Source: Glaciecola sp. HTCC2999 (GTDB lineage Bacteria; Pseudomonadota; Gammaproteobacteria; Enterobacterales; Alteromonadaceae). From it: a DNA stretch of 64,000 bases. Positions within the stretch are counted from its first letter, which is position 1, and each line of letters begins with the position of its first letter. The DNA is taken from assembly GCF_000155775.1 (NCBI RefSeq), contig NZ_DS989811.1, positions 378,914-442,913 on the forward strand. The letters are read 5' to 3'. Shown here one piece after another: positions 17,907 to 26,912 of this stretch. The position numbers and the translations under genes were made by a program. The notes under the pieces were generated by a model that saw only the letters and a list, made by a program, of their open reading frames with translations, did not search any database and was not told the DNA's origin.

Positions 17907-19589
17907 ATGACGACACGATATCTATACACAGCCTATTCAGGTCCCGCTTTACTCGAAACGCCATTATTAAATAAAGGTAGTGCTTTTAACGAAACTGAGC
18001 GCAAAATCTTTAATTTAATGGGATTGCTACCCACTCGTTATGAAACCATTGAGGAGCAAGTAGAGCGAGCATACATGCAATATTCAAGCTTTACAGACCC
18101 ACTAAATAAGCATATTTATTTACGTAACATCCAAGATACGAATGAAACATTGTTCTTTAAGTTATTACAGCAACATATCGAAGAAATGATGCCCATTATT
18201 TACACTCCGACGGTAGGCGATGCCTGTGAAAAGTTTTCCGATATTTATCGCAGTTCTCGTGGGTTATTTATCTCTTACAAAGAGCGTCATAACTTAGATG
18301 ATATTTTACGGAATGTGACTAAACCGAAAGTGAAAGTTATTGTAGTAACGGATGGTGAGCGTATTTTAGGATTAGGTGATCAAGGCATTGGGGGAATGGG
18401 GATCCCGATTGGTAAGTTATCTTTGTATACAGCGTGTGGTGGTATTTCACCTGCTTATACATTACCGATTACATTAGATGTAGGGACAAATAATCAAAAA
18501 TTACTCGATGATCCGATGTATATGGGAGCACGGCATGAACGTATAGCACAAGACCAATACGATGAATTTATTCAATTATTTATGGAAGCTGTCAAACGTC
18601 GTTGGCCTGAGTCAATGGTTCAGTTTGAGGATTTCGCTCAACCTAATGCGATGCCAATTTTGAATAAATACCGTGATGAGTATTGTTGCTTTAATGATGA
18701 TATACAAGGTACTGCTGCTGTTGCCTTAGGCACGTTATTAGCTGCGTGCCGGATGAAAAACAAAAAACTTTCTGATATGCGGGTGGCATTTGTTGGAGGT
18801 GGTTCGGCTGGATGTGGTATCGCTGAGATGTTAATTCAGCAAATGCGCCATGAAGGTATGTCTGAAAACGATGCGCGTAAACGTATTTACATGTTGGATC
18901 GCCTCGGTTTGATAACTGAAGGGCAGACTGGGTTACGTGATTTCCAAGCGAAACTTGCCCAGCGACCTGATGATATAGTTGATTGGGCAATTGCAGGCGA
19001 TTATGCTTCGTTATTTGAAGTCGTTCAACATGCTAAACCTGATATATTGATTGGAGTATCAGGGGTACCAGGCTTATTTACTCAAAAAGTGATTGAGTTA
19101 ATGGCTCAGCACCATGAATTACCCATTATATTTCCATTATCTAACCCTTCGCGTCAAGTCGAAGCTCATCCATTAGATGTGATTAAATGGACTCAAGGGA
19201 AAGTTATTATTGCCACTGGGAGTCCATTTGGAGAGGTAGAATACGAGGGTAATGCATACCATGTTGCTCAATGTAATAATTCATATATCTTCCCGGGTAT
19301 TGGGCTTGGCGTGATTGTTTCAAAAGCCAGTGTTATTAGTGATGAAATGATCATGGCTAGCTCTAATACATTGGCAGATGTATCTCCTTTAGCTAATACT
19401 GGCAAGGGGGGATTGTTACCGCCATTAACCGAAATTACCGAGTTAAGTAAATCGATAGCATTCAAAGTAGCGAAAGTGGCCATGCAACAAGGACACGCGC
19501 TTACAGTGAGTGATGAGGAGCTTAAGGGACGAATCGATAAATATTTTTGGTCACCCGAGTATCGTCAATATAAACGAACAAGTGTGTAG
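17907..19589 (+). CDS. maeA: NAD-dependent malic enzyme
   Basis: Oxidatively decarboxylates malate to pyruvate with NAD, linking the TCA cycle to pyruvate. The 560-residue length and motifs fit the large malic enzyme class: [15 protein letters not shown], the YTPTVGDAC and RGLFISYK segments, [20 protein letters not shown], the metal-site [22 protein letters not shown] and nucleotide-binding [12 protein letters not shown] (in place of the more usual GAGxAGxGIA). It stands alone between mrcA (40 bases upstream) and the convergent argA. MaeA rather than NADP-type MaeB follows from length and the absence of a phosphotransacetylase-like tail. Confidence 0.96.
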   Translation: MTTRYLYTAYSGPALLETPLLNKGSAFNETERKIFNLMGLLPTRYETIEEQVERAYMQYSSFTDPLNKHIYLRNIQDTNETLFFKLLQQHIEEMMPIIYTPTVGDACEKFSDIYRSSRGLFISYKERHNLDDILRNVTKPKVKVIVVTDGERILGLGDQGIGGMGIPIGKLSLYTACGGISPAYTLPITLDVGTNNQKLLDDPMYMGARHERIAQDQYDEFIQLFMEAVKRRWPESMVQFEDFAQPNAMPILNKYRDEYCCFNDDIQGTAAVALGTLLAACRMKNKKLSDMRVAFVGGGSAGCGIAEMLIQQMRHEGMSENDARKRIYMLDRLGLITEGQTGLRDFQAKLAQRPDDIVDWAIAGDYASLFEVVQHAKPDILIGVSGVPGLFTQKVIELMAQHHELPIIFPLSNPSRQVEAHPLDVIKWTQGKVIIATGSPFGEVEYEGNAYHVAQCNNSYIFPGIGLGVIVSKASVISDEMIMASSNTLADVSPLANTGKGGLLPPLTEITELSKSIAFKVAKVAMQQGHALTVSDEELKGRIDKYFWSPEYRQYKRTSV

Positions 19590-19626
19590 TGGAGAACGGA
19601 ATATAACGTTTCTGTGACAGGCTTTA

Positions 19627-19651
19627 ATTAGCGGTAAACTATACCGCTAAT
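19627..19651. terminator. Hairpin at the convergent ends of maeA and argA
   Basis: ATTAGCGGTA (19627-19636) pairs perfectly with TACCGCTAAT (19642-19651) around a five-base loop; the argA stop codon lies in the loop. Neither direction has a proper T-run, so termination here may be weak or depend on Rho; it could instead stabilise transcript ends. Confidence 0.4.
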
Positions 19652-20970
19652 GTAAACACTTTAGATTTGCGAGTGAAGTTATAGAGCTCTTGTTTTTGGG
19701 TCGGCAAATCACTGATACTGCCTTCAACAAAGCCTTGTTCTAAGAACCAATGAGCAGTCAATGTTGTTAACACAAATAAAGAGTGGAGCCCTTGCTGTAC
19801 TGCTTGGCTTAGTAAGGCCTCCAGCACCCTTTCTCCACGATTTGCACCGCGGTAGTCACCATGTGTAGCCACACAAGCAATCTCACCTAAGCCTTCATCT
19901 GGGTAAGCATATAAAGCGGCACACGCAATGATCATCCCATCACGCTCAATCACAGTAAATTGATCAATTTCATTCTCAAGACGTTCACGCGAGCGTTTGA
20001 CCAATGCACCAGATTCTTCCAGTGGCTTGATTAAACTTAAAATCCCTACCACGTCATTGATGTCTGCTGGGCGAAGCTGTTCATAATGATTTTCCATGAC
20101 CAATGAACCGGTACCATCTCGTGTAAATAGCTCTTTGATAAGCGCACCATCGATATCATAACTAACACAATGTGCACGGGGAGTACCTTTGTCAACACTA
20201 TCATGTAGTGCATGTATGACACTCGGCTCATTAACTAGATTACCTTGGTCTTGAAGCATCTCAAAGCGGGCAAGTTCAATGTTTCTATGGAGCACTAATT
20301 CAATACCTGAGTCAGTGCTCACTCGCTCCATAATCCCCTTGTATTCGGAGAAAGCAATCAGTTTGTCAGCACCTAGGGCGTAAGCAGCTTGCGTCGCTAC
20401 TTCTTCGTGAGATAAGTTGAACACTTCTCCTGTTGGAGAGTAACCAATCGGAGAAAGTAACACGATTGAACCATCGTTTAAATGGTCATTGATGCCTTGA
20501 GCATCAATTCGACGAACTGAACCGGTATTTTCATAATCTATCCCACCGCGAACACCCATAGGTTTAGCTACCACTAAATTACCTGAAGCCACACGAATTT
20601 GGGCGCCATGCATCGGTGAGTTGGCCAATCCCATCGTCAGTAATGCTTCAACTTGCGAACGCACTGAACCGGCTGCATCTTTAACGCATTCTAAGGTGGT
20701 TTTATCCGTGATACGAATATCATCAGCAAAACGCCCTTTGATGTTTCTTAGTGCAATACGTTCATCAATTTGAGGTCGTGCACCATGGACAATAACCACG
20801 CGCACGCCTAAAGTATTAAGTAGAGCAATATCGTGAATGATAGTAGGTAGGGTGGGGCTTTCAATCGCTTCACCGCTAAGCATCAATACGAAGGTCTTGC
20901 CACGATGGGCATTAATATATGGCGCTGAATTACGAAACAGCGTGATCATATCTTGATGTGACAACACCAT
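19639..20970 (-). CDS. argA: N-acetylglutamate synthase
   Basis: First step of arginine synthesis: acetylates glutamate using acetyl-CoA. The 443-residue protein has the classical two-domain layout: an N-terminal amino-acid-kinase-like domain (about 1-280, with VLMLSGEAIES and VVIVHGARPQID), which binds feedback arginine, and a C-terminal GNAT acetyltransferase domain (about 295-443, with GEIACVATHGDYRGANRGERVLE acetyl-CoA loop). It is last in argC-B-F-G-H-A, 12 bases after argH. Several marine relatives instead carry a short acetyltransferase fused to ArgH; here the full ArgA is a separate gene. Confidence 0.96.
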   Translation of the reverse strand: MVLSHQDMITLFRNSAPYINAHRGKTFVLMLSGEAIESPTLPTIIHDIALLNTLGVRVVIVHGARPQIDERIALRNIKGRFADDIRITDKTTLECVKDAAGSVRSQVEALLTMGLANSPMHGAQIRVASGNLVVAKPMGVRGGIDYENTGSVRRIDAQGINDHLNDGSIVLLSPIGYSPTGEVFNLSHEEVATQAAYALGADKLIAFSEYKGIMERVSTDSGIELVLHRNIELARFEMLQDQGNLVNEPSVIHALHDSVDKGTPRAHCVSYDIDGALIKELFTRDGTGSLVMENHYEQLRPADINDVVGILSLIKPLEESGALVKRSRERLENEIDQFTVIERDGMIIACAALYAYPDEGLGEIACVATHGDYRGANRGERVLEALLSQAVQQGLHSLFVLTTLTAHWFLEQGFVEGSISDLPTQKQELYNFTRKSKVFTLAV

Positions 20971-20982
20971 GTTAAATAACCC

Positions 20983-22377
20983 TTATGGCTGCTGTAGCAT
21001 TTGTGCTTGAACAAATGCTTGGGCAGATTTGACAGCTTGCGTTACAGGTTCAATACCCGTACCCCCTAGAATGTTGCGCTTATCGACTAAATATTCTAGT
21101 TGCAAAATAGGATACACATCGTCTTCAATGGTATCTGAGAATTGTTGTAGCTCAGCAATGCTCAATTCTTCCAGTGCTTTATTTTGACTAAGTGCAAAGA
21201 CGACCGCTTGACCCGAGATATCATGGGCAGTTCTAAACGGGATCCCTTTCCCCACTAGGTAATCAGCCAGTTCAGTCGCGTTAGCATAGCCTTGTTTAGC
21301 CGCTTGTTCACAACGAGCTTTATCAAGTGTTAAGGTCTCTAAGACTTCTACCCCAATAGACAAGCAGATATGCCATTGTGTCACTGCATCAATCGCGCCC
21401 TCTTTGTCTTCTTGCATATCTTTGTTATACGCTAGAGGTAAGCCTTTCATGGTCACTAATAAACCTTGTAATGCACCAAAAACACGGCCACATTTACCAC
21501 GCATGAGTTCTAACGCGTCTGGATTTTTCTTTTGTGGCATCAAGGAAGAACCTGACGTCACACTGTCGCCAAGTTTGATGAACTGGGCTTCACCTGAATT
21601 ATAGAAAATTAAATCTTCTGCTAAGCGTGACATATGCATCATGCTGGTAGAGGCGCAGAACAATAATTCTAATACAAAATCACGGTCGGATACGGCATCC
21701 AAACTATTCACACACGGGCCGTCAAATCCTAACTCACTAGCAATAGTTTCACGGTCTACCGGATAAGTTGTACCTGCGAGTGCACCACAGCCTAGGGGAC
21801 ATTGATTCATACGCTGTGCTAAGTCATCCAAGCGCGATAAATCACGCTTGAGCATTTCCACATACGCTAACGCCCAATGCGCAAAACGAACCGGTTGGGC
21901 ACGTTGTAAGTGAGTATAACCAGGTAAAATGACTTGAGTGTTGTGGTCTGCTAAAGTGACTAGCTGACTGATAAACGCCACTAAATCACTGCGGAGCATC
22001 GCAACATGATCTTTTACCCATAAACGAAAATCAGTCGCAACTTGGTCATTACGTGAACGTCCAGTATGCAGTTTACGGGCGACATCGCCTAGTTGTTCGG
22101 TTAAGGTCGCTTCAACAAAGCTGTGAATATCTTCTTCACCTTTGCCAATATAATCGAGCTCACCAGCTTCGGCTTGCGTGATCAGTGCGTTTAGTGCGTC
22201 TTCTAATTGTGTTTGCTCAGCAGACGTTAATACGCCTGCTTTACATAACGCTCGTGACCAGACAATCGAACCTGTCATGTCTTGAGTCGCCATCACCATG
22301 TCAAATCCGATTGAATCATTGACTTGACGGAACATATTACTGCTTCCACCGGCGAATCTACCACCCCATAATGCCAT
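20983..22377 (-). CDS. argH: Argininosuccinate lyase
   Basis: Last step of arginine synthesis: splits argininosuccinate into arginine and fumarate. The 464-residue length is that of stand-alone ArgH with no fused acetyltransferase tail. Landmarks: LWGGRFAGGSSNMF, the TGRSRNDQVATD motif, the catalytic TYPVDR/HLQRAQP region and the lyase-family signature GSSLMPQKKNPD. The AAKQGYANATELADYLV helix is also conserved. It lies 11 bases after argG and 12 before argA, within one operon. Cytoplasmic homotetramer in known members. Confidence 0.98.
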   Translation of the reverse strand: MALWGGRFAGGSSNMFRQVNDSIGFDMVMATQDMTGSIVWSRALCKAGVLTSAEQTQLEDALNALITQAEAGELDYIGKGEEDIHSFVEATLTEQLGDVARKLHTGRSRNDQVATDFRLWVKDHVAMLRSDLVAFISQLVTLADHNTQVILPGYTHLQRAQPVRFAHWALAYVEMLKRDLSRLDDLAQRMNQCPLGCGALAGTTYPVDRETIASELGFDGPCVNSLDAVSDRDFVLELLFCASTSMMHMSRLAEDLIFYNSGEAQFIKLGDSVTSGSSLMPQKKNPDALELMRGKCGRVFGALQGLLVTMKGLPLAYNKDMQEDKEGAIDAVTQWHICLSIGVEVLETLTLDKARCEQAAKQGYANATELADYLVGKGIPFRTAHDISGQAVVFALSQNKALEELSIAELQQFSDTIEDDVYPILQLEYLVDKRNILGGTGIEPVTQAVKSAQAFVQAQMLQQP

Positions 22378-22388
22378 GCGAATGACTC

Positions 22389-23612
22389 CTATTTTTCCAT
22401 GTCGTGCATTGCTTTAATGCGGCTTGATAAGCTAAATAAACGAATAAACCCTTCAGCATGAGATTGGTCATATACATCATCTGCACCAAATGTTGCAAAA
22501 TCTTCAGAATACAAGCTATTTGGCGATTGACGTTGTGTGACCGTTGCTGTGCCTTTATATAATTTAATAACAATTTCACCAGTAACAAGCTTAGCAAAAG
22601 ACTCTGCACCAGCAATCAGCGCATCATTTAACGCAGTAAACCAACGGCCGTCATACATAACATGCGCAAACTCTAAACCTAACTGTTCACGATATTTAAG
22701 TGCCGATTTGTCTAGCACAAGTGTTTCTAATGCTTTATACGCTTTGACCAACACAGTTCCACCTGGGGTTTCATAACAACCGCGTGATTTCATGCCAACC
22801 AAACGGTTTTCGACGATATCAATTCGTCCCACACCATGAGGAGCTGCTAAACGATTCAGTTCAACTAAGGCATCATAGGCGCCAAAAGCCTGACCATTTA
22901 CATGCGTAAGTTCACCTTCAGCAAAGGTTAAGCTAACTGCTTCAGGCGTATCAGGAGCGTCCATTGGATCTGTCGTTAATGTCCAAATACCTTTAGTCGG
23001 TTCGCACCAAGGATCCTCTAGCTCACCACCTTCATGAGAAATGTGCCATGCATTAGCATCTCGGCTATAAATTTTTGTGGCAGATGCTGTTGTTTTAATA
23101 TTACGTTCAGCAAGGTAATCTAATAAATCTTCACGTGAAACCATATCCCACTCACGCCACGGAGCAATAACCGTTAAGTCTGGGGCTAACGCTGCAAATG
23201 CACCTTCAAAGCGAACTTGGTCGTTTCCTTTACCGGTACAACCGTGGCATAGTGCATCTGCACCAACTTTACGAGCCACTTCTACTTGGGCTTTGGCTAT
23301 CACTGGACGAGCCATAGACGTACCTAATAGATATTCTCCTTCGTACACAGCGCCTGTTTTTACTGTAGGGAAGATGAAGTCTTTCACAAATTCTTGTTTT
23401 AAATCCATGATATAGCATTCACTCGCGCCACTCGCGATCGCTTTGTCATGTAAGCCTTCAAGCTCTTCATCGCCTTGACCTACATCCGCAGCAAAGGCGA
23501 CAACTTCACAGTCATAGTTTTCTTTTAGCCAAGGAATGATCGCAGAGGTATCCAAACCGCCAGAGTAGGCGAGGACGACTTTTTTGATAGCAGGTTTTGT
23601 TGTTGATTTCAC
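22389..23612 (-). CDS. argG: Argininosuccinate synthase
   Basis: Condenses citrulline and aspartate using ATP to give argininosuccinate. The 407-residue product has the ATP-pyrophosphatase P-loop AYSGGLDTS (15-23), the [13 protein letters not shown] motif, and the SKYYSRD-equivalent [10 protein letters not shown] plus [11 protein letters not shown] segments. It belongs to the shorter, type I form rather than the ~447-residue E. coli type. Located between argF and argH with gaps of 27 and 11 bases; part of the arg operon. Confidence 0.98.
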   Translation of the reverse strand: MKSTTKPAIKKVVLAYSGGLDTSAIIPWLKENYDCEVVAFAADVGQGDEELEGLHDKAIASGASECYIMDLKQEFVKDFIFPTVKTGAVYEGEYLLGTSMARPVIAKAQVEVARKVGADALCHGCTGKGNDQVRFEGAFAALAPDLTVIAPWREWDMVSREDLLDYLAERNIKTTASATKIYSRDANAWHISHEGGELEDPWCEPTKGIWTLTTDPMDAPDTPEAVSLTFAEGELTHVNGQAFGAYDALVELNRLAAPHGVGRIDIVENRLVGMKSRGCYETPGGTVLVKAYKALETLVLDKSALKYREQLGLEFAHVMYDGRWFTALNDALIAGAESFAKLVTGEIVIKLYKGTATVTQRQSPNSLYSEDFATFGADDVYDQSHAEGFIRLFSLSSRIKAMHDMEK

Positions 23613-23639
23613 AGGTATACTCTTATAAATAAACAGATG

Positions 23640-24560
23640 TTAGTTGATCAAATTACCTAATAAGGTAATCAAAATAGCGTTTTGTGCGTGCATTCTATTC
23701 TCTGCCTGCATCATTAGCAATGATGCAGATGAGTCTATTAATGAACTAGTAATTTCTAAGTCACGATGAGCGGGTTGGCAGTGCATTACATATTCTGCTC
23801 CACACTGCTGCATCAGCGCTTCATTGACTTGATAGGGCATGAATTTTTCTTTAATCTCACTTAGCGGAGTATCATCACCCATCGATAACCATGTATCAGT
23901 GTAGATAACATCGGCGTTATCTAATTTATCAATATCGGTAAGTTGTGTGATAGATGCACCGGTTTGTAAGGCAAGTTCTTTCGCCATCGCGACAATCTCT
24001 TGGTCAGCTTCATGACCTATAGGAGTGACAACGACTTGATTGACACCAAGTAAGGCACCGACAATCAATAATGAATGAGTGACATTATTACCATCACCGA
24101 TGTACGCCATGGTTCGTCCCTTGACGTCGTGGAAGATCTCAGCCATAGCCAAATAATCTGCCAGTGCTTGGCACGGGTGATACAGATCACACAGCGCATT
24201 GACTACTGGTACAGATGCATGTTCAGCCAGCTCTTCTAGTGTTTCATGTTTAAATACACGTGCAATGATGCCATCACACCAGCAGGATAAATTAAGAGCC
24301 ATGTCTTTCGTGTCTTCACGACCTGCCAAGTTATTTGATTGGCTATCAAGATAAACGAGATGACCACCGAGTTTTTGGATCCCAATATCAAAACTTACTC
24401 GGGTACGAAGTGACGGTTTTTCAAATAATGCAACTAAGGATTTACCTCTTAATGCATCACGATAGTCGGAAGGCGACTTTTTAACATTCAAGGCTAAATT
24501 TAGCAGTGCTAGCATTTGCTCAGTACTGGTATCTTTGAATGTAAGTAAGTTATTTTGCAT
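23640..24560 (-). CDS. argF: Ornithine carbamoyltransferase
   Basis: Forms citrulline from ornithine and carbamoyl phosphate. The 306-residue product has the carbamoyl-phosphate site KPSLRTR (STRT equivalent), HPCQALADY, the ornithine-site VMHCQPAHRD and the DTWLSMGDD (SMG) loop. I place the start at the ATG at 24560, giving MQNNLLTFKD, with AGGA about eight bases upstream; a longer reading would overlap argB by about 85 bases and add a segment unlike the family. It follows argB by 19 bases. Confidence 0.97.
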   Translation of the reverse strand: MQNNLLTFKDTSTEQMLALLNLALNVKKSPSDYRDALRGKSLVALFEKPSLRTRVSFDIGIQKLGGHLVYLDSQSNNLAGREDTKDMALNLSCWCDGIIARVFKHETLEELAEHASVPVVNALCDLYHPCQALADYLAMAEIFHDVKGRTMAYIGDGNNVTHSLLIVGALLGVNQVVVTPIGHEADQEIVAMAKELALQTGASITQLTDIDKLDNADVIYTDTWLSMGDDTPLSEIKEKFMPYQVNEALMQQCGAEYVMHCQPAHRDLEITSSLIDSSASLLMMQAENRMHAQNAILITLLGNLIN

Positions 24561-24579
24561 AGTTCGTCCTGTCTGTGCG

Positions 24580-25359
24580 TTATTCGGGTAAAATATGAGT
24601 GCCAACACCTTGTAGGTGTGGACGTAAAAAAGCTTCTGAATCAGACCACGCACCAATGACAACACGACGCTTCAAGGTGTTGGCTGCAGTAAATGCCGCA
24701 TCAACTTTCACACGCATCCCATCAATTAAGACATTTTCTTGGGTGAGCGCATCGGCTTGAGCAGGAGTGAGGCTATCGACTTTATTTTTGTCTCCGTCCA
24801 GTACTCCTGGTACATCAGACAATAATAACAAATCAGCATGGAGTAAACAGGCAATAGCCGTTGCGGCTTGATCGGCGTTAACATTCACAAGTTGGCCATT
24901 GGGCAAAGCCCCAATAGAGTTGATAATGGGTAATTGCCCAATTTGTAATAAGGTTTTGGGGAGATGCGCTGCATGGGGTTGTGCATCGCCGACACAACCT
25001 AGCTGACGGTCAATAATTGTGCATTGTGTCATGTTGCCATCGGCTAAAGTAAGACCCACTGCAGCAATACCTTCTTTAATGGCAAAGCTAAGCATAGCGG
25101 TATTATATGTCCCGGCTAAAGCGCCTGCAACATATGGCATATGCGCTTCTGGGGTAACACGTAAACCGTTGAGTTTATGACTCTCTAAACCAAGGGCTTC
25201 TAATGTTTTTTGTACTCCAGCGCCACCGCCATGAATGATTACGACAGGGCGGATAGATTGAAGTTTGGCAATATTTTGAAAAAAAATGTCTTGGCCAACA
25301 GGTGCATCAATAAATGCACCGCCGACTTTTATCACAAGGGGTGTCGGTGAGGATGTCAT
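24580..25359 (-). CDS. argB: Acetylglutamate kinase
   Basis: Second arginine step: phosphorylates N-acetylglutamate. The 259-residue length matches the short, E. coli-like arginine-insensitive form; there is no N-terminal helix as in hexameric feedback-inhibited enzymes. Motifs: LVIKVGGAFID (nucleotide loop), VVIIHGGGAGVQ, the INVNADQAA-equivalent VNVNADQAATAIA and LLLSDVPGVL. The start codon overlaps the argC stop by four bases, so the two are translationally coupled. Identity is secure. Confidence 0.97.
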   Translation of the reverse strand: MTSSPTPLVIKVGGAFIDAPVGQDIFFQNIAKLQSIRPVVIIHGGGAGVQKTLEALGLESHKLNGLRVTPEAHMPYVAGALAGTYNTAMLSFAIKEGIAAVGLTLADGNMTQCTIIDRQLGCVGDAQPHAAHLPKTLLQIGQLPIINSIGALPNGQLVNVNADQAATAIACLLHADLLLLSDVPGVLDGDKNKVDSLTPAQADALTQENVLIDGMRVKVDAAFTAANTLKRRVVIGAWSDSEAFLRPHLQGVGTHILPE

Positions 25360-26393
25360 AGCTCACCTTTATGGTTTATGGTTGGGATTAACCCTGCACT
25401 GATGGGATACTGTTGTGATAAATTAGCGCATTGAACCGCCTGAGCCGCAGCACCTTTAAGTACATTATCAATCGCAGTCGTGACTACAATATACTGAGAT
25501 TCAGCATCATACTGGTAAAATACATCACAAAATGGTGTGTTCACGACATCATCGATTTTAGGAGCACGCTCGCGCAACCGTACACATGGAGTATCTGCAT
25601 AAGATTGGGTAAAGGCTGCATCCACTTGGGCTTGAGTCGTTCCTGGAGCTAGTTGAGCTGTAATTGTTGCGAGTATACCGCGTTTAAAATTACCTAAGTG
25701 CGGGGTGAAAATGATGGGTTGACCCAGGTAAGCTTCAATTTCTGGTTGGTGACGATGGCTTAATATGCCATAAGCTTGTAAAGATACCTCACAAAAACTA
25801 TTGACCATAGACGCCTTGCGACCCGCGCCACTGACACCGGATACTGCATTGATGATAGGCCGTGTATCTGTTAATAAAGACGCAGAGGCGAGTGGTTTTA
25901 ACCCTGTAAGGCTCGCGGTAGGATAGCAACCTGGGACGGCTATGACCGATGCCTCGGTAATTTGTTGAGGGTACCATTCCGCTAGGCCATAAACAGCTTG
26001 TTCACGCCACTCGTCACACTGATGTTCAAACCCATAATATTTAGCAAATACATTTTTATCGGCAATTCTAAATGCCCCAGATAAATCATAAATGACAGCC
26101 CGTTTACCGGCTAATACGGGCATCCAATCATGACTGGCTTCATGTGGCGTGGCTAAAAAGATAGCATCACAATTCAAGGCTATTTGAGCCAAAATTTCAT
26201 CATTAATCGGAATAAGGGGTAAGTCACACACGCCAATTAAATTGGCATGGCACTGGCTTACAAGTTGTCCTGCATCTGCAGAATGCTCTGATACATATAG
26301 GGTTTCTAGACTAAATCCAGGGTGCTTTGCTAAAATATCGACGAGTTCAGCACCGGTATAACCACTAGCGCCGATAATGCATGTTTTGATCAT
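25356..26393 (-). CDS. argC: N-acetyl-gamma-glutamyl-phosphate reductase
   Basis: Third arginine step: NADPH-dependent reduction of N-acetylglutamyl phosphate to the semialdehyde. From the ATG at 26393 the protein is 345 residues, starting MIKTCIIGASGYTGAELV (Rossmann motif GASGYTG). The active-site cysteine lies in VPGCYPTAS and the conserved VSGVSGAGRKAS follows. A GTG at 26447 would give 18 extra residues unlike the family, within the leader. First gene of argC-B-F-G-H-A. AGGA precedes the start by 12-13 bases, rather far. Upstream are a putative attenuator and tandem ARG boxes. The usual divergent argE is not present. Confidence 0.96.
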   Translation of the reverse strand: MIKTCIIGASGYTGAELVDILAKHPGFSLETLYVSEHSADAGQLVSQCHANLIGVCDLPLIPINDEILAQIALNCDAIFLATPHEASHDWMPVLAGKRAVIYDLSGAFRIADKNVFAKYYGFEHQCDEWREQAVYGLAEWYPQQITEASVIAVPGCYPTASLTGLKPLASASLLTDTRPIINAVSGVSGAGRKASMVNSFCEVSLQAYGILSHRHQPEIEAYLGQPIIFTPHLGNFKRGILATITAQLAPGTTQAQVDAAFTQSYADTPCVRLRERAPKIDDVVNTPFCDVFYQYDAESQYIVVTTAIDNVLKGAAAQAVQCANLSQQYPISAGLIPTINHKGEL

Positions 26394-26455
26394 GTTGTTG
26401 GGGATCCTGTCACTATGATGTCGTTGTTTATTCGATGATATTGTCACTTTATAAG

Positions 26456-26536
26456 AAAAAACACTTTTACCTTTACCAAAAAACAGACACGATGCTGACT
26501 TTCAGTAAAGGTAAAAAGTGAAGCTACTTCACTTTT
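26456..26536 (-). promoter_or_regulatory. Putative transcription attenuator in the argC leader
   Basis: Read on the minus strand, the leader first meets an antiterminator-like hairpin: arms 26527-26536 and 26514-26523, ten perfect pairs with a three-base loop. It then meets a terminator-like hairpin: arms 26505-26520 and 26462-26476, fifteen pairs with one bulged A and a 28-base loop, followed at once by six T (26456-26461). The two structures share 26514-26520 and cannot form together. A five-codon reading frame (26547-26530, MSVQK) ends inside the first stem but has no ribosome-binding site or arginine codon. The structures are seen directly; attenuation is inferred. Confidence 0.5.
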
Positions 26537-26599
26537 GCACACTCATTGCAAATGACTCAATAGTAGCCTAAGTAGGGAGAGTGTAAATCAACGTATAGT

Positions 26600-26650
26600 A
26601 TTATAGTACAACAATATAATATTTATGCAAATTAAATGTATAAATATTCA
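26600..26650 (-). promoter_or_regulatory. argC promoter with tandem ARG boxes (ArgR operator)
   Basis: TGTATAAATATTCA (26637-26650) matches the ARG box TGAAT-N4-ATTCA at 9 of 10 informative positions. A second box, ATAATATTTATGCA (26616-26629), matches at 7 of 10 and lies exactly 21 bases away, the standard centre spacing for an ArgR hexamer. On the minus strand TTGCAT (26625-26630) and TATAAT (26600-26605) could be the -35 and -10 with a long 19-base spacer; the boxes cover the -35. Arginine repression is a well-supported inference. Confidence 0.75.
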
Positions 26651-26912
26651 TTTTATTTTATCTTATGTCGCTTATGTGGATAGTGTGTTAAATGACAGCT
26701 TTAAATAACTGTCTACACGATATAATTTGTGTATTGTCAGACAAAAGTTAGACAGATACACTCTTAAATATATTCAACCACTGATAATTCCTGTTATTTG
26801 AATCATAGAACACATCGCCATAGAGATTATGAGCCAGACGACTATGATTAATGAAGCTTAATGTGGATTGATTACAAACGTATTACAAGATTTTATTTCG
26901 GGAGTGTCCTTT
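26651..26912 (+). promoter_or_regulatory. Upstream region of the lysophospholipase gene
   Basis: Gene-free. GTGTATTGTC (26729-26738) and GACAGATACAC (26751-26761) form an imperfect inverted repeat with one unpaired base, a possible operator or hairpin. TATAAT at 26721-26726 could be a -10 element, but its -35 is poor. There is no argE here. I see nothing else. Confidence 0.3.

Noticed and set aside
26530-26547. Five-codon frame MSVQK in the argC leader as an arginine leader peptide
   Set aside because: It has no arginine codon and no Shine-Dalgarno; mentioned only because its stop lies in the first hairpin.
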